Positions 30,301 to 36,330 of a stretch of 36,470 nucleotides of DNA are shown piece after piece. The stretch lies in NCBI GenBank assembly GCA_002733995.1, contig NVXR01000026.1:1-36470 (forward strand). Reading direction: 5' to 3'. This DNA comes from Desulfotalea sp. (lineage in GTDB: Bacteria > Desulfobacterota > Desulfobulbia > Desulfobulbales > Desulfocapsaceae). Made by a program: the position numbers and the translations under genes. Position 1 is the first letter of the stretch. Each line of letters starts with the position of its first letter. The notes beneath the pieces were generated by a model. The model ran no database searches and was not told the origin of the DNA. It saw only the letters and a program-made list of their open reading frames with translations.

Positions 30301-33266
30301 TCGTCATCAGCAATGATAGCACTTGCCGACTCTTTACCCGCAACAATCTGCGAACCTTCACCGGGGGTTTGCAGGGTTACAGTAAACTCTTCATCCCCCT
30401 CTAACTGAACATCACCAGAAACGGCAACAGTTAAGGTCTTCGTTGTTTCTGATGGATTAAAAACAACGGCACCAGAGGGTAAGCTCCCCCCAAAATCAGC
30501 TGCGTCAGCACCATTTATGCCGCTTCCACCAACGGAATAGGCAACAGTAGCAGTGCTGCCTGTATTACCCGTTCGTGTTATGGTGAAAGTAATAAAAGTC
30601 TCACCAGACTGGCCTTCGGCTGTTACGGCATCAACAACTTCAATGGAAAAACCAGCATCATCGTTATAAATGGTACCTGCAACATCAGCGACGACAATGT
30701 CGGCACCAGAACTGGCATTTGACAATGTTATGGTAAAGTTTTCGTCACCTTCAATAGTACTATCTGCCACAACCTCAAAACTGACAATTTTAGAACTTAC
30801 ACCAGGGGCAAAAGTCACACGCCCAGAAGGGAAGACTGCCCCGGCAAAGTCGGAGGCCTGCACACCATTTATATCCGTTGGGGACAAGGTCCAATCCACA
30901 CTCACTTCGGAATCAGTGATGTCAGAGCGATACACCGTAAAACTAAATGAAGTAGTACCCGTATGTCCTTCAATGAGCGATAAGTTTGTGCCTGAAACAG
31001 AAAAACCCGCTTCATCGTTGAGTATAATTCCCTGCGCCGAACTGTTGAGAAGAACAGCACCGGATCCCGGAAGAGAAATTACCACCTCATAGGTTTCTGC
31101 AGATTCATAGTCAACATCTGCTAAAGGCGTCACCGTGATTATTTTTACCGTCTCCCCAGCGCTAAAAACAACCGAGCCGGAAGGAAAAACAGATCCAAAA
31201 TCCTCAAGAGAGGCGGACGAACTCCCCTCCCCCTGCACAGTCCAATTAACAATCGTTGTCTGATCAAGATTGCCGGAACGAACAATTTCAAAGGTGTGGC
31301 CCTGGGTGGTGCCGTTTCCCTCAAGACGTATAGCATCAACGGCTTCTATCTTAATTGCAGCATCATCCTGGCGAATTGTAGCAACAGCCGTTCCGTTTTG
31401 AATAGTGAGATTGCCACCCGGATTCAAAAGAGAAACTTCAAATTCCTCATTGCCTTCAAGAAGACTATCTCCAGCTATATTTATTGTTACAGTTGCCTTG
31501 CTTTGCCCTACTGCAAATGACACTGTTCCGGTTGAGAATGCGCCTCCGGCAAGATCAGAATCCTGTATCTGAGATTCACCAAATGGTGCCACAGCATAAT
31601 CAACATCGGTTGCCGACAATAAACTACCGGTACGGGTTACAACAAACTGAAATACCGAGGAGGAGGAACTACTGCCCTCATCCTGCATCGCATCAACAAC
31701 ACTTATACTGACAAGACTATCATCGTTAAGCACTTTCATCACGGCAGTATCAGTAAGAATCTGAGTACCCGCAGGTGGCTCAGATAAAACCACTGCAAAA
31801 CCTTCATTGGGACCGGAGGCATTGTCACCTGCCAGTTCAAGACGTATGGTTTTTGTCACTTCACCTTCTGCAAAAGATACTGTGCCGGAAGGCATTCCAT
31901 CGTTATCGGCCAAACCGTCCTGGCCTGACACAAAATCCGTAAGGGACACGGGGCTCCCACCATAGGAAATTGCACGAAAGTTTATTACAGCGGCGGTACC
32001 AATGCCAACAGACCTTGTCACCGTAAAGGTAGCCATTACTGTTTCACCAGCAGCCCCCTCAACTAGGCCTCCACTGTCGGCCGTAACCTGATAACCAACT
32101 TCATCGTCATGAATTATAGTATTGGCAGTAACAGTTGACCCAAGAAACAAATTAGTACCGGGCCCACTAAGCGTCACCGTGAGCGTTTCATCTCCCTCAA
32201 TCAGATAGTCGTCAACAACTGTAACGGTGATGATTTTCGACAACTCACCGTCAACAAAATGCACAGTACCCGACGGCAAATCGACTCCACCAAAATCCCC
32301 CCCAGAAACGTCACCTCCCACTTGCCAATTGACACTGGAATCGCCGATAGCATTACTTCTACTGACCACAAATTGTAGAACCTGCCCGCCATCATCGTCC
32401 CCTTCACGAACCGAGGCCTGCAGAGCAACTACTGACGCTACAGCTTTTTCGGGGGAAATGACTTGTGGCACATCTTCAGGCGGGGTAACCAAAACCGGTC
32501 CATCTGGATCAACAACAGGAGTAATTACATGAGGTCCAGCGGGCGACCTGTCATCCTTTTCAGGTCCATGGGGCCCTGCTAACTTCGGCAGTGTGCTATC
32601 AAACACCGGCACATCCGCAAGCCCATCCCCACCCTGATCAATACCGGCAGGTACTACTCCCGAGAACCCCTCTGCTTCCCCTGGAATATACTGCGGATAA
32701 TTATTTATATTTCCTGGTAGATCCTCATCATCTGCCCCTTCCTCATCCTTCTCAGCATCCCACTCTGCGAGCACAGTCCCGATGGGATCCCCATCGGTTA
32801 CCTCGTTTGCATCCATTGCTATCCGGACGAAACTCTCCCTCACCTTCTGGGCAAGACCCTCGATCTGCAAGGGATTAAAGCCCAAGTCAGTGGCCATTTT
32901 ACAGGCTAATTCAACAGAGCTCTCTACAGCCTCTAGGTACGCTGTACCACCGGCTTGAAGTTGGCCAAAAAGTTCATGTGCCGCATCATGGGCCTCAATC
33001 TCCATACGCAAAAGATCAACTTCTGGAGTATGAACACCTTCTAACTCGTTATTTTTCAACAGATTTAAAATAAGTGCTTCTTTTGCTGCAGTAAAAAGTG
33101 TACCGGCTTCTTCCTCAACAAGCCCTAAAGAAAAAACATACTCCAAGGCTCTATCACTGGCGACCGTAAGGGCTTCAGTAACATTACCACCTTGGGCAAG
33201 AACAGAATTAAAACTATCTTCGGCTATGTTAAGAATTTGATCTAGTACGTTACTATTTTCTGCCAT
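18399..33266 (-). CDS. Giant T1SS-secreted Calx-beta repeat protein (RTX adhesin-like), 4955 residues
   Basis: A surface or secreted adhesin-like protein. Residues 1-165 are helical and lack a signal peptide; 165-285 form an acidic, proline-rich linker. Then come about 35 Calx-beta repeats, each beginning with a short beta strand plus a (V/L)xEG motif, with TxTRSG in the middle and ending near NDD; these bind calcium and stiffen the chain. The fifteenth is interrupted at about residues 1955-2100 by a PPC-like beta domain. Repeats 17-21 (about 2335-3110) are longer and more divergent. The C-terminal 189 residues hold short RTX nonapeptides (GLAGSDTLTGGDGVDRF), a VTDFEVGKDKL segment and a terminal secretion signal. 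GGAG precedes the ATG. No protease site of the LapG type was recognised. Confidence 0.93.
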   Translation of the reverse strand: MAENSNVLDQILNIAEDSFNSVLAQGGNVTEALTVASDRALEYVFSLGLVEEEAGTLFTAAKEALILNLLKNNELEGVHTPEVDLLRMEIEAHDAAHELFGQLQAGGTAYLEAVESSVELACKMATDLGFNPLQIEGLAQKVRESFVRIAMDANEVTDGDPIGTVLAEWDAEKDEEGADDEDLPGNINNYPQYIPGEAEGFSGVVPAGIDQGGDGLADVPVFDSTLPKLAGPHGPEKDDRSPAGPHVITPVVDPDGPVLVTPPEDVPQVISPEKAVASVVALQASVREGDDDGGQVLQFVVSRSNAIGDSSVNWQVGGDVSGGDFGGVDLPSGTVHFVDGELSKIITVTVVDDYLIEGDETLTVTLSGPGTNLFLGSTVTANTIIHDDEVGYQVTADSGGLVEGAAGETVMATFTVTRSVGIGTAAVINFRAISYGGSPVSLTDFVSGQDGLADNDGMPSGTVSFAEGEVTKTIRLELAGDNASGPNEGFAVVLSEPPAGTQILTDTAVMKVLNDDSLVSISVVDAMQDEGSSSSSSVFQFVVTRTGSLLSATDVDYAVAPFGESQIQDSDLAGGAFSTGTVSFAVGQSKATVTINIAGDSLLEGNEEFEVSLLNPGGNLTIQNGTAVATIRQDDAAIKIEAVDAIRLEGNGTTQGHTFEIVRSGNLDQTTIVNWTVQGEGSSSASLEDFGSVFPSGSVVFSAGETVKIITVTPLADVDYESAETYEVVISLPGSGAVLLNSSAQGIILNDEAGFSVSGTNLSLIEGHTGTTSFSFTVYRSDITDSEVSVDWTLSPTDINGVQASDFAGAVFPSGRVTFAPGVSSKIVSFEVVADSTIEGDENFTITLSNASSGADIVVADVAGTIYNDDAGFSIEVVDAVTAEGQSGETFITFTITRTGNTGSTATVAYSVGGSGINGADAADFGGSLPSGAVVFNPSETTKTLTVAVSGDVQLEGDEEFTVTLQTPGEGSQIVAGKESASAIIADDDDLFSVESVATTSLEGGAIGGKVVFNITRTGSLETSSTVEWSIAGRGDVAVDADDFSAVSGVVTFAPGESSRQIEVQITGDFKVEGDEGFTVSLGNASLGSTLGVASIDGTIVNDDVGLAVSSATPDLLEGDSGDRLHTFTIVRTGVLTGMTTVDWAVTGADGESVDANDFGGDFPTGTVSFASGETSKDIQFLSSGDTEIELNENFVVTLSNADGNADIYVVAAAGSITADDIGIAIVAEQSAVTEGGVSGTQILQFTVTRTGALAGPVAIDWAAAGLDVDDFAAGTVLSGRLSFGENETSKVISLTLKGDAVKEADETLTVTLTNPHDNPGFGHTSIVTDTAQTLVVNDDAAVSIVAVSSSQDEGEPADNTQTAFTFIVTRSGDTSIASSLDWQVQVGGEGDYASVSDFAAGQNGRSISSGLPSGTVTFDVGQTTAQVTVLVATDDRVEKDELFDVVLINPDEQTEISGSSATVTIVNDDTGFSIAAVSAENNEADTGETDFVFTVTRAGDLSLAATVVWVVTGSGVHAADAADFSGSLPSGTISFDVGESSKTLVIPVSGDTDTETDEEFTVTLSNALVGGDSKDVVDVTAVGDILNDDQEFAVSAANPSIAESSVGTTQIGFSVTRSGDLSSSATIDYVVTGTDGAGISDITGAFLPSGTLTFAEGEDQLSVVFDVIGDTLVENDETFTLTLSNQSAGAIATDTASTVILNDDANYALAAPVAAAEGGGGATPFTFTVTRSGDTSSTGSVDWKVSGATGLTSGDFIGDQDALAVNSGLPSGIVNFAIGESNRVITINVQGDIDLEEDETLEVVLSSPVNGTITTGTGSVTILSDDDSFSISTSTMTRPEGNTDSTLTYTVTRTGTLDGARELTWTITGSDGFDPATDLTDGQLTTNTIHFLDGQTTADIVINVKGDSVFESAEEITVTLSGAPANTALDTASASTILTNDDASVSIASLQATKNEGNSSLITSGEVPQDTTSGFSVSSEGVVVGEIGDFTEWGEGQDWYLVHLIAGHTYQVDLEGSPSDKGTLDDCCFYGLFDSDGKALGHSNDNNGANHNSQSIFVAPSTGEYYLAAGSSGDIKGTYTLSIADQTVPGTDVSVPVVPFVPYTFSITRSGNLDQESTVDWRVGGGINSVTADDFLGGVDELGGNGGLPSGTVTFAPGESNITVSISVVGDAIVENDEVLQVTLSDASTGTEIGTAVASGLVVNDDAELNITAGTPSLVEGDNGYGTGVAYTYTVTRTGNLDQVTTVDWAVVHGTTDSADFSNGSSTQLTPSGTLTFASGIATQTITVYGYGDSGVGSVEADETFNVELSDANSGSSIGAKGSFESQIVDDDTLLTLSVDDYSKGEAQAGESTTYTYTVTRSGDLNKVTDFTWSVGPVDPATNSVVLVYDLLDQAYEYDRANGQDFSGNVMPTGNGSFSAGESVKTFTVTLSGDDGIENDEWFVTSITATNGSDQINVVYDNPDTPDGTALIRVYMQNDICDNQERTDTNYLYTSIERDEAVFRVLNREVQAEGNHTLLSKHFEGDTVADGGSDDLVAHIFAVQRGITTSGHASVDWQAISKFRATVDDFADGSDVRETGALASGTVTFEDGQEWGYITIYTKPDDTGEFDESFSVFLENPSPGSSVDSNDTADRDDNIGYITNDDTRFDAFVNDVTEGGTLTYTVTRQGDSRGTDTVDWALAFRGAEVTNEGNNDSTLWYKLDPNDVNDPHPENGVASYDADTATWSGTLTFADGETSKTITVVTVDDDFSETWREDLSIHLTNPQNIDAGEVDQDLETPAIGSIDTAHVYDNEPSSLITLSVDQTELFEGTAADAAYSSGNNGNTLTFTISRSAQHGAALDYSSTIAWSFSDSELHNVSVADVANYDGYNAKFAQLGWTSGNVYFASGETEKKITITFNGDNYVERDENFTFRLLEAKGAETWQYDVYGDDAADQNGYGPANIDISTGNHYLEQQITLKNDDIRLWIGSWDTSSSDDYETNLNVEGYEGNDLTFDMIRAGRTDVAITIGYTITNGSTTNGDFTSTSGSFTLEALDASYSSDAIQTVTLKDFFVNDATVEADENFTITLNTPVDETGVAVRFQSYARNNTAWNDGYSGISTSIALDGTVKDDDISYTLTPQTTSLGENDEGADQTFSFTLDRTGTGYSGPVTVYWRVEAVGENPADGSDFSTGDSLGNNGGLPSGSVSFADGDLSEQFSVLVNGDLIDENNESFRVVVYKDILTDPNPEINNPHSIATAELTIINDDNSLAIGDAALTESDSEQVLTFTVTRSGDTSVISTAHWTLAYASALAADFSGDTFGELTFNVGETTKTIDITVVGDIIPEDVENFTIQLSNFVEIDNLIDIEAEGVIGNDDATFALSAGPDLAEGGSQIFTVTRSHSTVQDQVINWTVATDTADAADFGGSLPTGSLTFRPGELSKTFTVTSNADTAAETDEDYTVTISLGAGTTGDTITTHTQTGTIINDDAVFNIVVDQSEALEDHSGETTFTFTISRSGDTSGTGSVEWRLSSDTASIEDFSGVDQLVDNDGLPSGKVTFTDGQVSQTITINVVGDLDVETDELFTVTLSAGVNGAVLTATADATIVNDDSSVVISAVDAVKAEGDDGTVTYTFNVHRTGYLGEAETVSYQVTGSGDNPANGDDFGGALPNGTLLLPADQADTLLVITVSGDDLAELDENFQVTLSEPSTGLTIATASATGTIEADDIVFAVSCVADQVEGDPGDSNYIDFVVTRSGDLSGLQTLNWSISGVSAAPTDASDFVATSGTVTFNSTDTSQTIRVQLQGDFDGEVHEGFRLTLSGPADVVFANNTADALILDDDASLRLSATNAVHQEGGVGDVTTFTFTVERTGNSLLEVDVDWSVDPDGAVDVDDFVGDDFPGGSLHFAANETTKTITVSIAGDILIEQNEAFSVHLSNASIGADIIVGRATGTIMSDDVAWQVAPGTLPAVEGDGVNEYVYTVTRTGSEAATTIMWSVAGAGVSLATADDFVGNVFPGGSLVFAQGVMSQQIRIQVKGDSDFEADEDFTLTLSAPEDGLTHSFTQKNVTTTIVNDDDVFALSVGDIDGLDSLEGTDAVSTFFFTVTRSGSLSGESSVDWQIVDGGTNSADFITTSGTISFVDGQDKATVTVSVVGDRDVEDDEGFTVVLNNASAGSSIDPAADSAAGLIRTDDVDLTLSVINSTTVEGDLSGGQIQYLITRTGDLTREVSTKWALSGDVDAADFSGPVSGTVVFAEGESQKFITLNIAPDGENEGNEDFTLHLYDPSVGVDLVDSGLAGHILNDDDCLTITAVDADKDEGDAGITPFTFAITRSGSFAGTATVTWTVVGSGLHAGDNADFAQMTNTVTFADGEMSKIITVPIRGDNTGEYDEGFTVTLSDAGFGSTIIGSSASGIIQNDDAALFITADQVDKLEGATGDSTIFTFTITRDGGLDAPSSVKWKVVTTDGDSVQAIDFGGYFPSGEVSFSVGQSTQQISISIKGDFDGEKDESFQVVLSDPTNADIIVGTASTTILNDDSALTISSSNPGRPEGNTGETVVFTFVVDRIGPPDGEVTVDWRVSGNGTCWADVADFLTGQDLLGNGGLPSGSLVLSDGVLSQTIEITVVGDNVPGNGEGFTVTLENPEGATLVNDAVDAMIENDDSQFSISADNVELNEGSLGQLTTFEFTIARVGYVDSDSSVSWRLVGEGDNPADADDFEGGVLPSGTLTFLSGESSQKLSINVAGDYYIESQEGFHVEIYDPAANATVNSAGSVARANIVNDDIGTTEDDTLIGTAGADELTGLAGSDTLTGGDGVDRFRYTSAEEGTDHVTDFEVGKDKLAFDIGSFGTLGTTGPLVVADAQGFNTDVETTLRELAAQADADYYRVDFASGNFTLGFGDDGNLDELEAAFTESGTHSGSAIIVVSNGDTTTHVFFDEDTASGVDGKGLKEIAILDNVADATTMTDTNIDVQVA
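26960..27405 (-). other. PPC-like domain inserted within a Calx-beta repeat
   Basis: The encoded segment has DFTEWGEGQDWYLVHLIAG, then TYQVDLEGSPSD, LFDSDGKALGHSNDN and GEYYLAAGSSGD...GTYTLSI. This order (disorder-to-strand DWY, lipid-like VDLEG, GxYYLxxG, GTYTLSI) is typical of bacterial pre-peptidase C-terminal (PPC) beta domains. The Calx-beta repeat starts before it (ATKNEG) and resumes after it (YTFSITRSG), so it is nested, not appended. Confidence 0.7.
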
Positions 33267-33470
33267 CAGAATACTCCATACTCAAATTTTCTATCTGCAA
33301 AAGCTGTATCAACCGCTGCACGCATCCTGGGGGGTGAAGCAACTTGCCCCAGCCAACGCTCTTATTTTTCCAACAAGGTCATTACCCGTTTCCCTGTAAC
33401 AATTTCTACTGCTTTCTTTGCCTAAGGCAGGTTTTCCCTGGAGTAACAGACGAGGTCTTTGGTCCGCCGG
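33267..33470 (-). promoter_or_regulatory. 204-nt leader between the TolC-like gene and the giant gene, with a hairpin
   Basis: This is the only sizeable gap in the operon. CTGGGG and CCCCAG (plus-strand 33327-33332 and 33347-33352) form a perfect 6-bp stem in the transcript. With no T tract it is not a simple terminator; it might tune expression of the giant gene relative to the channel, or protect a processed mRNA end. No known riboswitch consensus was recognised. Confidence 0.35.
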
Positions 33471-34772
33471 CTAATCTATCTCAACTGTTTTTGAAACTAC
33501 CTCTAGATCGAGTCTTCCCATGGAATAAATCAATGAATACGCGAAAATGAGCGAGTCAGCCTCGGCTGCCGCCAGTTCACTCTGCGAATTAACCAGGGTT
33601 GTCTCTGCCGCTAAAACTTCCAAAAGAGTTCGTCTACCAGCTTTACGTTCTTCTTTAGCCAGACGTAAAAATTCAGCGGCGATATTCACCTTATTTTGCA
33701 AGAGAATACTATTCTCTTTTACCGTTCGAATATTCCTCCAGGCAACCCGAACACTTCGTTCAATTTCCCGGAGAACTGATTTCTCGGCTTGCTCGCTGGC
33801 ATGTAGATCTTTTTTTGCGGCTTTACTATATTTCAGACCGGACAGGCCCAAATTAAGCGGATAACTCAATTCCAGCATAAACCGATCATCTCTTTTCGTT
33901 CCCAAAGTTCCATCAAGATCGTGGTCTCGACTCATCTCTCCCATAACGAAGAGATTTGGATAGAATCCCCGGGCTTTTTCGTAATGAATTTTTTCAGCCA
34001 ACGTTTTTGAACGAAACGTACCGACCTTAACACTTGGATTTTCTACGAGTGCAATGTGTATCGCATCCTCAAGGGTTGTAGGCAGGAGAGAGTCAGGAAT
34101 TGATAGCTTTTGATCAAAATTCAGAAATTCTGCAGCTTGTTTGTAAATTGCATCAACTCCAGACATTGCTATATCTAAATCCGCATTTGCCCGATTGTAT
34201 CTTGCCTGGGCTCCTGCCAGTTGCGTTTTTGCCTGGAGGACATTACTCGAATAGCCCCGGCCCTTCTCAACCAGCATATTTTCCATTTTGGTCTGTTTAA
34301 AAATATTCTGAACAGACTGTTCTGAGTATGCTATGAGTTTACGCGCCTTTTGTACTTGAACAAATACACCTAGACCATCCATCAACAAACGATCTCTTAC
34401 CACTTCAAGCCTAGCTTTTTTTTGCTGCACACTAAAAGAATCAGCTGCAATTTCAGAGTTACTTTCTCCAAAATCGGTCACAAGCTGCCTTAACTTAACA
34501 CTAAACTTCTGCGGCGTTTCATCTGTGGCAACCCCATCCGCTGGGTTATAATGTTGTACGCCATAGCTATAGGAAACGTCTACGTTCGGGAGCCAACTGT
34601 CCCTAAATTTTGCTTTACTACGTTCCTGGGTGGAAAAAAATTCTTCTTGTGCAGAAAGCAAATCCGGGTGTTCCTGCAAAACAACCTCAAGACCTCGCAC
34701 TAACCCCCCAGCCAACCCCAAAGAAGAGTGACCTAGAATAAATAGTGCTGTGATTAAAATGATTCGTTTCAC
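33471..34772 (-). CDS. TolC-family outer membrane channel of the T1SS
   Basis: A 433-residue outer membrane efflux protein with a signal peptide (about residues 1-21, ending LGLAGG). The mature part shows the TolC pattern of two internally similar halves of long helices and beta strands: EVVLQEHPDLLSAQEEF early, then KFSVKLRQLVTDFGESNSEI, and in the second half LVENPSVKVG, LELSYPLNLG and GRRTLLEVLAAETTLVNSQ. Length is typical. The start is a GTG 5 nt after GGAGG. It is the first gene of the operon, ahead of the giant substrate, the ABC exporter and the adaptor, so the operon carries a complete export channel. Confidence 0.92.
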   Translation of the reverse strand: MKRIILITALFILGHSSLGLAGGLVRGLEVVLQEHPDLLSAQEEFFSTQERSKAKFRDSWLPNVDVSYSYGVQHYNPADGVATDETPQKFSVKLRQLVTDFGESNSEIAADSFSVQQKKARLEVVRDRLLMDGLGVFVQVQKARKLIAYSEQSVQNIFKQTKMENMLVEKGRGYSSNVLQAKTQLAGAQARYNRANADLDIAMSGVDAIYKQAAEFLNFDQKLSIPDSLLPTTLEDAIHIALVENPSVKVGTFRSKTLAEKIHYEKARGFYPNLFVMGEMSRDHDLDGTLGTKRDDRFMLELSYPLNLGLSGLKYSKAAKKDLHASEQAEKSVLREIERSVRVAWRNIRTVKENSILLQNKVNIAAEFLRLAKEERKAGRRTLLEVLAAETTLVNSQSELAAAEADSLIFAYSLIYSMGRLDLEVVSKTVEID

Positions 34773-34947
34773 TGAAACCTCCGACTTAATTTGTTAATAA
34801 ATTAATTTTCCACATAAACTGTATGCCACTCGCCAAACGTGTATGGCGCCTTATTCCATCCCTACAAATACAAGGCATATCCGCTATCTTTTTCTCTCGT
34901 AAACAACCAAAAACCGACAAAACCCCATGCATTTCACTACAAATGCA

Positions 34948-34977
34948 GTTATATCGTAGGTAGACATCAATAATCAA
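34948..34977 (-). promoter_or_regulatory. Candidate promoter of the T1SS operon
   Basis: On the minus strand TTGATT (34972-34977) and TATAAC (34948-34953) are spaced by 18 bp, about 180 bp before the TolC-like start. The match to sigma-70 boxes is fair; no other good pair was seen in this stretch. Confidence 0.35.
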
Positions 34978-35073
34978 ATTTTATTAAAAGAATCATAAAT
35001 TTTGATACTTTACAAGAGTAAAAGCCTAAATCTAGCAATCAGCAACCCTATTATTTCAAGACTTGCCTCGGCA

Positions 35074-35121
35074 CCTACTGCACTACCACAACACCACAAC
35101 ACCACATAGTAGTACTGTAGG
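35074..35121. repeat. Imperfect hairpin enclosing an 8-bp tandem repeat
   Basis: CCTACTGCACTAC (35074-35086) pairs with GTAGTACTGTAGG (35109-35121) at 11 of 13 positions. The loop is an ACCACAAC octamer repeated almost three times (35085-35106). It lies about 300 bp upstream of the TolC-like start. Confidence 0.5.
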
Positions 35122-35406
35122 TTTGTTATACGCTATCTTTAAGACGGATACAAGTCAAGCAAAAGCTCAACATTTCAGGCCCCAAATTTTCACCCTAAAC
35201 CGAGAGACCATGATGTCACAACAGCAGATCACACATATAAACCTAACATCACAAGCGAACAAAACAGACGAGAAGCAGCAACTCGAGTGATACCCTTAAC
35301 CCCGTCTGCCTGAGCAACTGCCGCTGGATTCAAGTAATAAGTGTCACACGCTTACCAATGCAGATGAAACCACAGGACAGGTCCTGAAAGAACCCAGTAA
35401 AGCCGG

Positions 35407-35529
35407 TTCCCCGGGGGTGGGAATTACTGATCCGGGATTATTAACAAAGAGCTTAAACACCGTGCCGCGAACAGTAGCCCTGACAACTGTCCTTTTTTGG
35501 CTATCTACAAATTGATAGAGTCTTGCCTG
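35407..35529 (-). pseudogene. Fragment of the HlyD-type adaptor gene (direct duplicate)
   Basis: This stretch repeats 15818-15939 in the same orientation, offset by 19,590 bp: from 35421 on, about 105 of 110 bases match, and the first few bases differ by small insertions. It corresponds to adaptor residues ~254-290, around RTVVRAP...GTVFKLFVNNPGS. There is no start, and the similarity ends abruptly at both sides, so it is a non-functional remnant. It lies upstream of the T1SS operon, while the intact gene is the last gene of that operon. Confidence 0.9.
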
Positions 35530-35757
35530 ACAACTATAGAAAGTATTGTAAAGCGAAATTTTGTTGAAATTGGTTGCAGCTCGAAAGGAAAGGCAGAACT
35601 TCTAAAGTTGAGTTATAAATAGATAAAGTTCCTGCGCCGCCCTAAGACCGGAGAAAGAGGGCTCGCAATACTTCATATCAAAAGAGCGCTGCTTTGAAGG
35701 CTGGATCTCGTGCTTGTCGGATGTGTAAGCCTTAACAATCAATCAATGGGTTTTAAA

Positions 35758-36039
35758 ATGACAAATATTATTTTAGCGCTAGTAATTGTAGGGTTCGTTT
35801 CAAGCACTTGTTATGGAGCGAGAGTGTCCTGTAAGTCTTTCAGTAGCCAAGCAGAAGCCCAGAGTTACTACAATGCAAAAGGGAAAGGCTGGAAATTGCT
35901 AGATCGCGATAAAGATGGTGAAGCGTGTGAATGTTTACCTGGTGGTTCAAGTTATGGGGACAGTAGGTGTAAAACCTGGCGAAAAAAAACAGAAAACAAG
36001 TCCTGGCCCACAGCATCACAGGTCAAATGGGACGTGTAG
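35758..36039 (+). CDS. Small exported protein with an Excalibur calcium-binding domain
   Basis: A 93-residue protein from the ATG at 35758. A hydrophobic signal peptide (MTNIILALVIVGFVSSTCYG) is followed by VSCKSFSSQAEAQSYYNA and LLDRDKDGEACECL. The DxDxDGxxCE motif with a preceding Cys is the mark of the Excalibur domain, which is predicted to bind calcium and is found in exported proteins, often with thermonuclease-like domains; none is present here. A basic tail (KTWRKKTENKSW) follows. Starts at 35746 (ATG) and 35710 (GTG) are possible; none has a strong ribosome-binding site, and 35758 was chosen because it gives the best signal peptide. It is isolated among transposon remnants, so it may be horizontally acquired. 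Confidence 0.72.
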   Translation: MTNIILALVIVGFVSSTCYGARVSCKSFSSQAEAQSYYNAKGKGWKLLDRDKDGEACECLPGGSSYGDSRCKTWRKKTENKSWPTASQVKWDV

Positions 36040-36055
36040 GTACTAAACCATAGAG

Positions 36056-36268
36056 CCAAAACCGAGTGATAATGAACTGATCGCAGATTAGTTGCTCCGT
36101 TTGATCACTACATATCGCACATGGGGTTTGGCTTATCCTTCCTTTATTTACGCTAATGTGAAAGGGTTTAAATGGAATCACAAAAGAGTATATCGAATCT
36201 ACAGAAAGCTGGAATTAAACCTGCGGATAAAGCAAAACAAACGATTAAAACGAGAGAAGCCTGGGTAA
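36056..36268 (+). pseudogene. Decayed IS3-family transposase (OrfB) fragment
   Basis: The frame from 36056 reads SDNELIAD, TAG (36089-36091) where the family usually has Trp, then LLRLITTYRTWG. A one-base deletion then shifts to GFGLSFLYLR, and a one-base insertion returns to NVKGFKWNHKRVYRIYRKLE and LNLRIKQNKRLKREKPG, ending in TAA. KGFKWNHKRVYRIY is characteristic of IS3-family OrfB. About 70 codons remain of a roughly 280-codon gene; both ends, including the DDE core, are missing. Confidence 0.85.
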
Positions 36269-36330
36269 GCGCTCCAGGAACTACACCTAATATAGGTGTA
36301 CTACTCTAGGGATTCAACTACATGTTAAAA

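Noticed and set aside
18400..33200. Many plus-strand open frames of 60-165 codons across the giant gene
   Set aside because: They are antisense shadows of the repeat-rich coding sequence.
33267..33470. Possible cyclic-di-GMP riboswitch before the giant gene (GGGAAAAC and AGGCAAAG stretches)
   Set aside because: The order and conserved bases do not match the GEMM consensus.
35063..35290. Plus-strand 75-codon frame upstream of the HlyD fragment
   Set aside because: Low-complexity start over the ACCACAAC repeat, no ribosome-binding site, no recognisable family.
35541..35757. Possible integron attC site before the Excalibur gene (TAAGCCTTAACAAT)
   Set aside because: No complementary partner core or imperfect stem of the expected kind was found, and no integrase is present.
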